Below the pieces are notes generated by a model. The model made no database searches. It was not told the origin of the DNA and saw only the letters and a program-made list of their open reading frames with translations. From positions 1 to 37,613 of the forward strand of contig JAILDU010000055.1 in assembly GCA_024689005.1 (NCBI GenBank): 37,613 nucleotides of DNA. The letters run 5' to 3'. Both the position numbers and the translations under genes were made by a program. Positions within the stretch are counted from its first letter, which is position 1, and the number at the start of each line of letters is the position of its first letter. This document shows, piece after piece, positions 25,756-33,157 of this stretch. The DNA is from Paludibacteraceae bacterium (GTDB lineage: Bacteria > Bacteroidota > Bacteroidia > Bacteroidales > Paludibacteraceae).

Positions 25756-26274
25756 TTATTTTGGGGAAGAATCGGTTGTGCGAAAAGAATAATATTTTTG
25801 TGCAAAATAACTGACTGCTACTGTCAAAAGAGTGATTGCCACCTTGCTCGGAGTCGGATACCAACCCCAAACATCCACACACAATTTGAGACCAAAATAG
25901 TTGATGGCCAGGTTCAAACCGACTACACTCACATATCTCATCAACTGACGAAAACCGTGCAGATTCGATTGAGCAAAAGTAACATACTTGTTCAACCAAA
26001 AACCCGTTAACAACGTAATAGGAAAAACTATGCAAAGTGTAGCTATATGCGGACTGACTGCTTGGTCTATCGTCCAACTGCCAATTGCGAACGACAGACG
26101 GACTATATCATGACCTATTGCATAATTGTATATCAAAAAGTATAACACCCAGTCTAACACCATGTTGCCGCCACCGCATGCAGCATAACGAAACAACTGT
26201 TCTGACACAATTGTTCGAAACGGAGTATAGAAAAAATCTATGATTTTGGTGATAATTTGAGCTAATTTGTGCAT
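25756..26274 (-). CDS. GtrA-family membrane protein
   Basis: A 172-residue polytopic protein of the GtrA group, which are proposed to flip polyprenyl-linked sugars or otherwise assist cell-surface glycosylation. It has four hydrophobic segments: YAACGGGNMVLDWVLYFLIY, LCIVFPITLLTGFWLN, YVSVVGLNLAINYFGLKLCV and VAITLLTVAVSYFAQKYYSF. The typical tail motif F-x-QKYYSFR is present, and the NKYVTF segment after helix 2 is also a family mark. I start at the ATG at 26274; a TTG three codons upstream is possible. It reads towards the mreB promoter with no clear terminator between. No glycosyltransferase is adjacent. Confidence 0.9.
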   Translation of the reverse strand: MHKLAQIITKIIDFFYTPFRTIVSEQLFRYAACGGGNMVLDWVLYFLIYNYAIGHDIVRLSFAIGSWTIDQAVSPHIATLCIVFPITLLTGFWLNKYVTFAQSNLHGFRQLMRYVSVVGLNLAINYFGLKLCVDVWGWYPTPSKVAITLLTVAVSYFAQKYYSFRTTDSSPK

Positions 26275-26288
26275 TTTATGCAAAAATG

Positions 26289-26320
26289 TTTGGTCATTTC
26301 AAAAAAAAGCAGTACTTTTG
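26289..26320 (+). promoter_or_regulatory. Promoter of rsmA-corA
   Basis: TTTG (26289-26292), 20 bp, TACTTTTG (26313-26320). It faces the gtrA promoter so that the two transcripts should overlap by roughly 25 nt at their 5' ends. Confidence 0.8.
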
Positions 26321-26358
26321 CAGCCGCAAAAGGTTAAGCACCTTTCGCATTTGCGGTG

Positions 26359-26390
26359 CAAAAGTACTATAAAAATTGCACATACGCAAA
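26359..26390 (-). promoter_or_regulatory. Promoter of the gtrA-family gene
   Basis: Minus-strand TTTG (26387-26390), 20 bp, TACTTTTG (26359-26366), pointing left through the rsmA promoter. The segments TACTTTTGCAGCCGCAAA (26313-26330) and TTTGCGGTGCAAAAGTA (26350-26366) are inverted copies differing by one base. Confidence 0.8.
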
Positions 26391-26437
26391 TATTTTTAAC
26401 TAAAAAGAGTAATATATGGACGATTATCACGCGAACA

Positions 26438-27259
26438 ATGCAACAAGTACATGCCAAGAAACAATCGTGCGAGAACACCGTACGAGCAAAGAAATTTCTC
26501 GGGCAGCACTTCTTGACGGACTTGACAGTCGCCCGTCAGATTGCTGAGACCATCACTTCGGGACGAACTCTGGAGATCGGACCGGGGATGGGTGTTCTTA
26601 CACAATTCCTTCTACAAAACAAAAATATTGAGCTCACGGCCATCGAGTTAGACCGCGAGTCGGTTGCCTATCTGCATGACTGGTACCCGGAACTCAATCT
26701 CATAGAAGGTGACTTCCTCAAACTCGATCTAAACAAGCTCTACCCAGAGGGAGAATTTAACGTGATAGGCAACTATCCGTATAATATATCCTCACAAATC
26801 TTCTTCCGAGTTCTGGACTACAAGGACCGTATCCCTGTTTGCTCAGGTATGATTCAGAAGGAAGTGGCTGAGCGTATAGCTTCACAGCCCGGCAAAAAAG
26901 CTTATGGTATCCTCAGCGTTCTGCTGCAGGCTTATTATGATATAGAATATCTATTCACCGTACACGAACATGTTTTCAATCCGCCGCCTAAGGTGAAATC
27001 CGCAGTCATACGCATGACGCGCAACAAACGAAGACAGTTGGATTGTGATGAAACGCTGTTCAAAACTGTTGTTAAAACAGCTTTCAATCAACGACGAAAA
27101 CAGATGCGCAATTCTCTTCAACAGCTGGTTGGTAAGGGTAATCCCATACTGGAAGAGAATATTTTTACTAAGCGCCCCGAACAGCTGAGTGTAGATGAAT
27201 TTATCCAACTAACTAACTTAATTGAAAAAAGCCATGTCGGAAATCAAAATATTCTATAA
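26438..27259 (+). CDS. rsmA: 16S rRNA dimethyladenosine transferase RsmA (KsgA)
   Basis: SAM-dependent enzyme that dimethylates two adjacent adenosines in helix 45 of 16S rRNA late in small-subunit assembly. From the ATG at 26438 the product is 273 residues. It has KKFLGQHFLTDLTVARQIAETI near the N-terminus, the SAM motif LEIGPGMGVLT, the acidic AIELDRESV, GDFLKLDL, the catalytic motif NYPYNISSQIFF, and the C-terminal KTVVKTAFNQRRKQMRNSL. Longer readings of the frame start within or upstream of the promoter and are rejected. Its last 26 bp overlap corA. Confidence 0.96.
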   Translation: MQQVHAKKQSCENTVRAKKFLGQHFLTDLTVARQIAETITSGRTLEIGPGMGVLTQFLLQNKNIELTAIELDRESVAYLHDWYPELNLIEGDFLKLDLNKLYPEGEFNVIGNYPYNISSQIFFRVLDYKDRIPVCSGMIQKEVAERIASQPGKKAYGILSVLLQAYYDIEYLFTVHEHVFNPPPKVKSAVIRMTRNKRRQLDCDETLFKTVVKTAFNQRRKQMRNSLQQLVGKGNPILEENIFTKRPEQLSVDEFIQLTNLIEKSHVGNQNIL

Positions 27260-28184
27260 AGATAAAGAGAAAATCAAGGTAGCACGCACTATCTCTGCTC
27301 TCAGAGAACTGGATAAGAAGGATATCATCTGGATTGACCTGCTGGATGTATCAGACAAAACTGAGGATACACTCGAGGGATTCCTTAAGATTGATATTCA
27401 GGAAGATGAAGAAATGGAGGAGATCGAGTTCTCCAGCCGTTATATCCAAACTGACGACAGTATAGTTGCTAACAGCAACTTCCTCAAATCTGACTTTGAG
27501 GTTGAGCCTGTCAACTTTATCATCAAAAACTCCATCCTCGTTTCTATACGGGACGTTGAACTGGACAGCTTCAACGATACGGTCAAAAAGATGTTCGTCA
27601 ATACACGCAATTTCCCAAGCGGATATCACGTATTGGTGGCTCTCATGGAAACTCGTGTGGAGAAGGATGCAGATATGATAGAGGACACTACCGATATGAT
27701 TACCGATTTGTCACAAAAAATTACTGCCAACAACGATCACTTGGACGAGGACTTGCTCGTGCAAATCAAGGACTTGCAAGAAAAAGTGACCATCATCCGA
27801 CAGAATATATTGGATAAACAGCGTGTTATCAGCAATCTGCTCAAATGTGACTTCATTCCTGAGGAACTCGGTCCGCGCTTGAGCATGATTATCAAGGATA
27901 TAAACTCTCTGTTCGACTATACACGATTTGGTTTTGACCGTCTTGACTACCTCCAGGATACCTTCCTCGGTTTGGTTAACATCGAGCAGAACAAGATTAT
28001 CAAGATATTCACAGTCATCAATATCATCTTCCTCCCTCCTACCCTGATTGGTAGTCTCTACGGCATGAACTTTGATTTCATGCCTGAGTTGCATTGGCAA
28101 TTGGGTTATGCCTTTGCTATCGGACTGATGATATTCTCAGTCGTTCTTATCTTGCTGATTTTCAAACTAAAAAAATGGTTATAA
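27234..28184 (+). CDS. corA: CorA-family magnesium/divalent-cation channel
   Basis: Homopentameric inner-membrane channel for Mg2+ (or Co2+/Ni2+). The 316 residues comprise a large acidic cytoplasmic N-terminal domain, a long stalk helix (about 180-255) and two C-terminal membrane helices. The first, IIKIFTVINIIFLPPTLIGS, is followed by the signature YGMNFDFMPEL that forms the pore mouth; the second ends in the basic FKLKKWL. I start at the ATG at 27234 rather than a TTG at 27222; either overlaps rsmA, so the two genes are coupled. No specific terminator is seen after it. Confidence 0.95.
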   Translation: MSEIKIFYKDKEKIKVARTISALRELDKKDIIWIDLLDVSDKTEDTLEGFLKIDIQEDEEMEEIEFSSRYIQTDDSIVANSNFLKSDFEVEPVNFIIKNSILVSIRDVELDSFNDTVKKMFVNTRNFPSGYHVLVALMETRVEKDADMIEDTTDMITDLSQKITANNDHLDEDLLVQIKDLQEKVTIIRQNILDKQRVISNLLKCDFIPEELGPRLSMIIKDINSLFDYTRFGFDRLDYLQDTFLGLVNIEQNKIIKIFTVINIIFLPPTLIGSLYGMNFDFMPELHWQLGYAFAIGLMIFSVVLILLIFKLKKWL

Positions 28185-28288
28185 ACATATTGTTTACAAT
28201 TGTAGAAAGAGGTGGTCTAAAAAGTGTTCCACATTGCAGTTTTAAAAAGTAATAACATTTTTTCTTTATACTTCTACACACGCAATAT

Positions 28289-28318
28289 TTTGTAATTGAG
28301 AATGTTATGATACTTTTC
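28289..28318 (+). promoter_or_regulatory. Weak candidate promoter for nadA
   Basis: TTTG (28289-28292), 18 bp, TACTTTTC (28311-28318). Both the spacing and the last base of the -7 box depart from the pattern of the other promoters here. The leader would be about 55 nt. Confidence 0.3.
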
Positions 28319-28379
28319 TACAATTTCAACAAAATATTATAAACAATAGATTTTTAATTAAACTATTATATTTTTGTAT

Positions 28380-29303
28380 ATGAAAGAAAAGATTCGGGAG
28401 TTGTGTAAGCAAAAAAACGCTGTTATCTTTGCTCATTATTATACTCGTCCGGAAATACAAGAGATAGCCGATTTCATCGGAGATAGTCTCGCGCTCGCGC
28501 AACAGGCTACGCGCGTACATGCAGATATATTAGTAATGTGTGGAGTCCATTTCATGGGCGAAACGATGAAGATATTGTGTCCGGATAAGAAAGTGCTCAT
28601 TCCCGATATGGCCGCTGGATGCTCCCTTGCTGACAGCTGCAAAGCGGAAGATCTGGCTGCATTCAAAGCTAAATATCCCGATCACATGGTAGTAAGTTAT
28701 GTCAATACCTCTGCAGATGTAAAAGCCCTGACAGATGTAGTGGTAACATCCTCTAACGCCAAAAAGATAGTGGATCAGTTGCCTGCAGACGCCAAGATTA
28801 TCTTTGGTCCGGATCATAACTTAGGCAGTTATATCAATTCCGTAACCGGCCGCGATATGCTCCTTTGGAATGGCGCTTGCCATGTGCATAGTCGCTTCTC
28901 GCTCGAGGCACTATTGCAACTCAAAAGAGAGAATCCCGGCGTAGAGGTATTGGCTCATCCGGAGTGCAAGGCTCCTATTTTGGCTCAGAGCGACGTAATC
29001 GGTTCTACTAAGGCATTGCTTGAGCACACTATTAAATCGCCCGCCAAACGCTTTATAATCGCTACAGAAAGCGGTATTCTGCATGAGATGCAGCGTGCGT
29101 GTCCGGACAAGGAGTTTATTCCCGTTCCGCCGGAGATTACTGAGGGAGTGGGATGCTCGTGCAACGAGTGTGAGTATATGCGTCTTAATACTTTGGAGAA
29201 GGTGTATAATTGTTTACTCAATGAGCAGCCGGAGATGATAGTAGACGAGCAAATAGCTAAAAAAGCTTACTCTTCTATCGACCGCATGCTATGCATGAGT
29301 TAA
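28380..29303 (+). CDS. nadA: Quinolinate synthase
   Basis: [4Fe-4S] enzyme that condenses iminoaspartate with dihydroxyacetone phosphate to quinolinate in de novo NAD synthesis. The 307 residues match NadA. AHYYTRPEIQEIADFIGDSL comes first, then the cluster and active-site regions MCGVHFMGETMKIL, AGCSLADSC, FGPDHNLGSYI, CHVHSRFS and HPECKAPI. The C-terminal GCSCNECEYMRLNTLEKV supplies the last cysteine ligand. I start at the ATG at 28380; a TTG two codons upstream is unlikely. nadB and nadC are not in the window, so the pathway genes are not clustered here. Preceded by about 190 bp without genes. Confidence 0.96.
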   Translation: MKEKIRELCKQKNAVIFAHYYTRPEIQEIADFIGDSLALAQQATRVHADILVMCGVHFMGETMKILCPDKKVLIPDMAAGCSLADSCKAEDLAAFKAKYPDHMVVSYVNTSADVKALTDVVVTSSNAKKIVDQLPADAKIIFGPDHNLGSYINSVTGRDMLLWNGACHVHSRFSLEALLQLKRENPGVEVLAHPECKAPILAQSDVIGSTKALLEHTIKSPAKRFIIATESGILHEMQRACPDKEFIPVPPEITEGVGCSCNECEYMRLNTLEKVYNCLLNEQPEMIVDEQIAKKAYSSIDRMLCMS

Positions 29304-29307
29304 TCTT

Positions 29308-29343
29308 TTTATAAGTGAAAAAGCTTTTTTTTATAAAAAAAAT
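29308..29343 (+). terminator. Weak AT-rich hairpin after nadA
   Basis: TTTTTATAA and TTATAAAAA can pair around an A/T-rich loop just after the nadA stop, within a T-rich stretch. The stem is weak, and the next promoter (29353) follows closely. Confidence 0.35.
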
Positions 29344-29352
29344 CGCCCAAAA

Positions 29353-29384
29353 TTTGCGTATATCAAAAAAAAGCAGTACTTTTG
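29353..29384 (+). promoter_or_regulatory. Promoter of the tRNA gene
   Basis: TTTG (29353-29356), 20 bp, TACTTTTG (29377-29384). The bases around the -7 box (AAAAGCAGTACTTTTGCACG) are nearly the same as at the TonB-receptor promoter. The precursor would carry a 5' extension of about 45 nt. Confidence 0.8.
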
Positions 29385-29435
29385 CACGCTTTTTCGTTAG
29401 TAGGTCTTTTTTATATATTGACCGCGCTGACGCGC

Positions 29436-29509
29436 GGCGGGATAGCTCAGCTGGTTAGAGCGCATGATTCATAATCATGAGGTCCCCAGTTCAATCCTGG
29501 GTCCCGCTA
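29436..29509 (+). tRNA. tRNA with anticodon CAT, probably elongator tRNA-Met
   Basis: A 74-nt cloverleaf. The acceptor stem is GGCGGGA/TCCCGCT with a G-T pair at 1:72. The D arm is GCTC/GAGC and the anticodon stem CATGA/TCATG around the loop TTCATAA. The variable loop is AGGTC, and the T arm is CCCAG/CTGGG around TTCAATC. The discriminator is A and CCA is not encoded (CAG follows). The 1:72 pair and the absence of three G-C pairs in the anticodon stem argue against an initiator. A tRNA-Ile read through lysidine also carries CAT, so that alternative is open. Confidence 0.92.
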
Positions 29510-29512
29510 CAG

Positions 29513-29540
29513 AAAACCACTCATTCCGAGTGGTTTTTTT
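29513..29540 (+). terminator. Rho-independent terminator of the tRNA gene
   Basis: Perfect arms AAAACCACTC and GAGTGGTTTT around ATTCC, ending in a run of seven T. It starts four bases after the tRNA. Confidence 0.93.
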
Positions 29541-29646
29541 GTACTCCTCTTGCACATGTTAATTTTTTTATACAACGATTTATGAGTAGTGCCGATAGAG
29601 TTAACGGTTAATAAGCAGTCAATCCTAGACAATACAGCGGTCGATT

Positions 29647-29675
29647 AGCGGTTGATTCGTGCTTAATCAGCCGCT
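29647..29675. repeat. Inverted repeat in the gap before recX
   Basis: AGCGGTTGATT and AATCAGCCGCT pair with one G-T around a 7-base loop. The gap 29541-29788 otherwise shows no gene; the hairpin could end the recX transcript, but it is about 110 bp past the stop and lacks a T tract. Confidence 0.4.
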
Positions 29676-29788
29676 CTCCCACCGCTCTCGATAGACCTGG
29701 GAGTAATGTAACGGATAAAAAAGAGGGAGTGTTTCTGCAGGAAATGCTCTTTCTTTTGTTAGAAGGGTGTGATATTAAGAAAAATACA

Positions 29789-30223
29789 TTAGCACTTAGT
29801 GTGTCTGATCTCATCGAAGGTGAAGCCGCGCTGCATGAGAAAGCGCGTACGTTTGTCATCCGGATCAGATGCGCGCTGGCGCGACAGATTGCGTAGATTA
29901 TGTGTGTACTGCTCTTCGTCAATCTCATTCAGGGCTTGGCTGATATATTTTTCCGGCAATTGTAATGCACGCAAGCCAGCTTGTATCTTCAGGCGTCCCC
30001 AACTCTGATAAGCCACCTTGTCGTGCACGTATGCCATGCAGAAACGTTTGTCATTGAGAAAATCCCGCTCATACAAGCGGTCTATGATATCATCGGCCAA
30101 CTCCATAGGGGCACTCCATTCGTATAGTTTGCGCTTAACGTCGGCTGCACAATGTTCTGCACGCGCGCAATAAGCCTCCGCCTTATCGATCCATTCGCGC
30201 AGTAACGATTCGTTGTTTTCCAT
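29789..30223 (-). CDS. recX: RecX-family regulatory protein
   Basis: Predicted inhibitor or modulator of RecA filaments. The 144 residues are mostly helical three-helix repeats as in RecX: CARAEHCAADVKRKLYEW, IIDRLYERDFLNDKRFCMAYV, KVAYQSWGRLKIQAGLRALQLPEKYISQAL and a last repeat with DDKRTRFLMQRGFTFDEI. The DxRF-A pattern in repeat 1 and the G-x-KI-x-x-x-L pattern in repeat 2 fit the family. Its start overlaps the end of prmC by 41 bp, so the two are co-transcribed and probably coupled. recA is not in the window. Confidence 0.9.
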   Translation of the reverse strand: MENNESLLREWIDKAEAYCARAEHCAADVKRKLYEWSAPMELADDIIDRLYERDFLNDKRFCMAYVHDKVAYQSWGRLKIQAGLRALQLPEKYISQALNEIDEEQYTHNLRNLSRQRASDPDDKRTRFLMQRGFTFDEIRHTKC

Positions 30224-31022
30224 AACTATCTAAGTGGATTTGTATATCTGTATAGCTTTTTTCTTTGAGCATGGCGACCATCTCATTTCCAAGTGCTTCG
30301 TTGATCTCAAAAAATAAAAATTTCGCCTTATAAAACGCCGCTACGCGGCGATAAAAGAGTAACGGGTCATCATCCGGTACAAATAATGCGCTCTCAGGCT
30401 CATATTCCAATACATTGCTGCGCATTGTAGCTCGCTCACATTCGCGGACATACGGCGGATTAGAGACGACAATATCGTAATGTTGACTATTGATGGCTGA
30501 TGGTTCGTCCGAAAAAACATCTTGTTGCTCAAATACCACGTCCAGGTTGTTGCGTCGGGCATTGTCGCGCGCCACTTCGATAGCATCAGCAGAAATGTCT
30601 ATACCCGTAACCTGCCATTCCGGGTGTTGCTGCTTGATAGCCAGGGCAATACAGCCGCTTCCGGTACCGATATCGAGCACGTGGATAGCAGGTAGTTGAA
30701 AATGTGTAGATGACAGCAAATCTACTAATTCGGCTGTCTCGGGCCGGGGAATGAGCGTAGCCGGCGTCAAACGGAGATCCAGCCCATACCAATAGGTATG
30801 GCCGAAGATATACTGAATAGGTTCAAAGCGAAGCAATCGCTCGATTATCGGGTCGAAAATTTGTGTATTCGAAAAATTTGTACTACCTTTGCAGTCGCTT
30901 AATAGTTGTGAACAAGACAATCCCGAGACTTCCTCGAGAATCCACCACGCTAAAGCGCGAGCTTCGTCCGCGTCATACGACTCGCGCAAGCGCGAGATTA
31001 TATAATCAATAGTCTCTTTCAC
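30183..31022 (-). CDS. prmC: Release factor glutamine methyltransferase PrmC
   Basis: Methylates the GGQ glutamine of RF1/RF2 using SAM. Visible blocks are the helical N-terminus ETIDYIISRLRESYDADEARALA, RFEPIQYIFGHTYWYGL, RPETAELVDLL, the SAM motif VLDIGTGSGCIALAI, DISADAIEVARDNARRN, and the catalytic NPPY in IVVSNPPYVRE. The best start is the GTG at 31022 (279 residues), because family similarity begins right after it and no ATG is suitably placed. The frame continues to a TTG at 31040 only through the -7 box. The mRNA would be leaderless or nearly so. A strong promoter for ribD lies inside the coding region on the other strand. Confidence 0.93.
   Translation of the reverse strand: MKETIDYIISRLRESYDADEARALAWWILEEVSGLSCSQLLSDCKGSTNFSNTQIFDPIIERLLRFEPIQYIFGHTYWYGLDLRLTPATLIPRPETAELVDLLSSTHFQLPAIHVLDIGTGSGCIALAIKQQHPEWQVTGIDISADAIEVARDNARRNNLDVVFEQQDVFSDEPSAINSQHYDIVVSNPPYVRECERATMRSNVLEYEPESALFVPDDDPLLFYRRVAAFYKAKFLFFEINEALGNEMVAMLKEKSYTDIQIHLDSYGKQRIVTARMDR
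30860..30891 (+). promoter_or_regulatory. Promoter of ribD, located inside prmC
   Basis: TTTG (30860-30863), 20 bp, TACCTTTG (30884-30891). It lies in the variable segment between the PrmC N-terminal domain and its methyltransferase domain. The start would be near 30896, about 148 nt before the ribD ATG, making the leader antisense to the first 125 nt or so of prmC. Confidence 0.7.
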
Positions 31023-31026
31023 GCTG

Positions 31027-31058
31027 CAAAGATAATACAAAAAAATGGAATACGCAAA
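31027..31058 (-). promoter_or_regulatory. Promoter of prmC-recX, overlapping the start of ribD
   Basis: Minus-strand TTTG (31055-31058), 20 bp, TATCTTTG (31027-31034). The -33 box is within codons 4-5 of ribD, and the -7 box ends four bases before the prmC GTG. Confidence 0.75.
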
Positions 31059-32076
31059 TTATATCGCACATTGCATCGAAATAGCCCGCCGTGGCGAGTA
31101 TTATGTGGCTCCCAACCCGATGGTAGGTGCTGTTATGGTGCGTAATAGTGACGAGACGATTGTGGCTGAAGGATGGCACGAACGCTACGGCGAAGGGCAC
31201 GCAGAAGTCAATTGCTTCAAGCATTTAGATTGCTCTGAATACAAGGATATTAATCTGAAGGAGTGCACGCTTTTTGTATCGTTGGAGCCATGCAGTCATT
31301 ATGGCAAGACGCCGCCTTGCGCCAAACTGATCATAGAGAAGGGCGTAGGACGCGTGGTAGTAGGTATGTTGGATCCTAATCCGCTAGTGTCCGGTAGAGG
31401 CGTGCAGATGCTGCGTGAAGCGGGTATAGAAGTGACAGTAGGTGTGCTGGAGAACGAGTGCAGACAGTTGAACAAGCGTTTTCTTAGTCTGCATGAGAAA
31501 CATCGTCCTTATGTGGTACTCAAATGGGCGCAGACATCAGACGGGTTTATAGACAGAAAAAGAGAAATAGACAAACCGTCAGCAGATAGTGGCGAGCACC
31601 TCAACGGAGCGCTGGCCATCTCTACGCCGGATACCAAAAAGATAGTACACAGAATGCGTGCGGAGAACATGGCTATCATGGTAGGTACACGTACCGTATT
31701 GCTGGATAACCCGCGTCTGCTCAATACTCACTGGGAAGGGAGAAACCCTGTGCGTGTGACATTGGACCGACATCATGTATTGCCTTCAGATAGTCGTATA
31801 TTCAGCGCTGAGGCTCCTACTCTTGTCTATCGTGACCGGACGGACTGGCCTTATATATTGAGCGATCTGGCGCAGCGTAATATACACTCCATTCTGGTGG
31901 AAGGAGGCACTACTCTACTCCATCATATACTGGAAACAGGTCTATGGGACGAGGCTCATATAGAAGTAGCGCCTGAGTTGGTTATAGGCGATGGTGTTCA
32001 TGCACCGCAGATAGCACTTCCTGAGACATTTGAGACCGTAGATGGGCATCGTCTTTATACCCTATTCAATAATTAA
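31045..32076 (+). CDS. ribD: Bifunctional riboflavin biosynthesis deaminase/reductase RibD
   Basis: Cytoplasmic enzyme for the second and third steps of riboflavin synthesis: deamination of the pyrimidine formed by GTP cyclohydrolase II, then NADPH-dependent reduction of its ribose. The 343 residues begin with the zinc deaminase domain (NPMVGAVMV, HAEVNCF with the catalytic His-Ala-Glu, LEPCSHYGKTPPCAKLI with the zinc cysteines), to about 145. The reductase domain follows (PYVVLKWAQTSDGFID, MVGTRTVLLDNPRL, ILVEGGTTLLHHIL). It begins 22 bp from the prmC GTG on the other strand, and its stop directly abuts that of rluD. Other rib genes are not seen. Confidence 0.96.
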   Translation: MEYANYIAHCIEIARRGEYYVAPNPMVGAVMVRNSDETIVAEGWHERYGEGHAEVNCFKHLDCSEYKDINLKECTLFVSLEPCSHYGKTPPCAKLIIEKGVGRVVVGMLDPNPLVSGRGVQMLREAGIEVTVGVLENECRQLNKRFLSLHEKHRPYVVLKWAQTSDGFIDRKREIDKPSADSGEHLNGALAISTPDTKKIVHRMRAENMAIMVGTRTVLLDNPRLLNTHWEGRNPVRVTLDRHHVLPSDSRIFSAEAPTLVYRDRTDWPYILSDLAQRNIHSILVEGGTTLLHHILETGLWDEAHIEVAPELVIGDGVHAPQIALPETFETVDGHRLYTLFNN

Positions 32077-33147
32077 TCAGTTATTCAGTGTGTTAGGTTC
32101 GTAAGCGCGCCATTTGGCTATAAGTGACGTCATATCTTCGGGCCACTGACTATCAAAGAACATTCGTTCTCCCGTGCGCGGGTGTGTGAAACCGAGTGTT
32201 TTGGCGTGTAGCACCTGACGTGGGCAGAGGGCGAAACAATTCTCTATATACTGCTTGTATTTCTGTGTGCGTAGTCCCTTGAGTATCTCGCAACCGCCAT
32301 ATTTGTCGTCGCAGAAGAGCGGGTGGCCTATATGCTTCATATGAACGCGTATCTGGTGGGTTCGCCCGGTCTCAAGGCGACATTCTACCAGTGTGACGTA
32401 CGGAAAGCGCTCGAGCACTCGCCAGTGGGTGATTGCTTCTTTGGCTTGCGGACATTCCTCCGGGTCCCACACGCGATAGATAGTGCGGTCGCGGTTGTCA
32501 CGTGCCAATGCCCCTTCTATAGTGCCGCTGTCTTCACTAAAAGTGCCCCAAACGAGCGCATTGTAGGTTCGTTCGGTGGTATGGTCGAAGAATTGTTTGG
32601 CCAGGTGAGTTTTGGCTTCCGGAGTCTTGGCAATGAGCAGTAAACCGCTGGTATCCTTGTCAATACGGTGAACGAGTCCTATATTGGGGTCGTTCATGTC
32701 TATTGGATGGCTTGAATGCTCAAAATGCCAAGCTAAGGCATGAAGCAAGGTGTGCTCATAGTTGCCGTGTCCGGGATGTACTACGAGGCCGGCCGGTTTG
32801 TTGATAACCAGCAGATCATCGTCCTCATAGACGATATTGAGGGGTATATTCTCGGGAGTGATAGTGAAATCGTGCGGCTCATGGTCGAGCAGTACCTGTA
32901 TGATATCGCCGGGTTTGATGCGGTAGTTGGAGGCAACGGCTGAACCATTGACCCACACGTTGCCGGCGTCAGCGGCCGTCTGAATGCGGTTGCGGCTGGT
33001 GTTGGTCATGTGTTCTGCCAGATACTTGTCAATGCGTTCCTTGCCTTGTCCCTTGTCCACCTCGCATCGCCAGCGTTCGAACAACTCCTCGCTTTCGCTC
33101 TCGTTCTCTATATCGAAATCTACATTAGCCATTCGCCTTTCGTCCAT
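32077..33147 (-). CDS. rluD: RluA/RluD-family large-subunit pseudouridine synthase
   Basis: Predicted to isomerise uridines in 23S rRNA (RluD acts on helix 69). The 356 residues include an acidic N-terminal tail, an S4 RNA-binding domain (about 35-100: ERIDKYLAEHMTNTSRNRIQ), and the synthase domain with VINKPAGLVVHPGHGNYEHTLLHAL and the catalytic Asp in LVHRIDKDTSGLLLIAKT. ECRLETGRTHQIRVHMKHIGHPL follows. A second ATG five codons in (33132) may be the true start; the bases around the two starts form a short direct repeat. It lies 10 bp after the PASTA gene and converges on ribD with no gap. RluA, C and D subtypes cannot be separated firmly by eye. Confidence 0.9.
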   Translation of the reverse strand: MDERRMANVDFDIENESESEELFERWRCEVDKGQGKERIDKYLAEHMTNTSRNRIQTAADAGNVWVNGSAVASNYRIKPGDIIQVLLDHEPHDFTITPENIPLNIVYEDDDLLVINKPAGLVVHPGHGNYEHTLLHALAWHFEHSSHPIDMNDPNIGLVHRIDKDTSGLLLIAKTPEAKTHLAKQFFDHTTERTYNALVWGTFSEDSGTIEGALARDNRDRTIYRVWDPEECPQAKEAITHWRVLERFPYVTLVECRLETGRTHQIRVHMKHIGHPLFCDDKYGGCEILKGLRTQKYKQYIENCFALCPRQVLHAKTLGFTHPRTGERMFFDSQWPEDMTSLIAKWRAYEPNTLNN

Positions 33148-33157
33148 TCGCCTTTTC

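Noticed and set aside
28369..28376. TATTTTTG just before the nadA ATG as its promoter
   Set aside because: No -33 element at 20 bp, and it would put the start codon at or before the transcript start.
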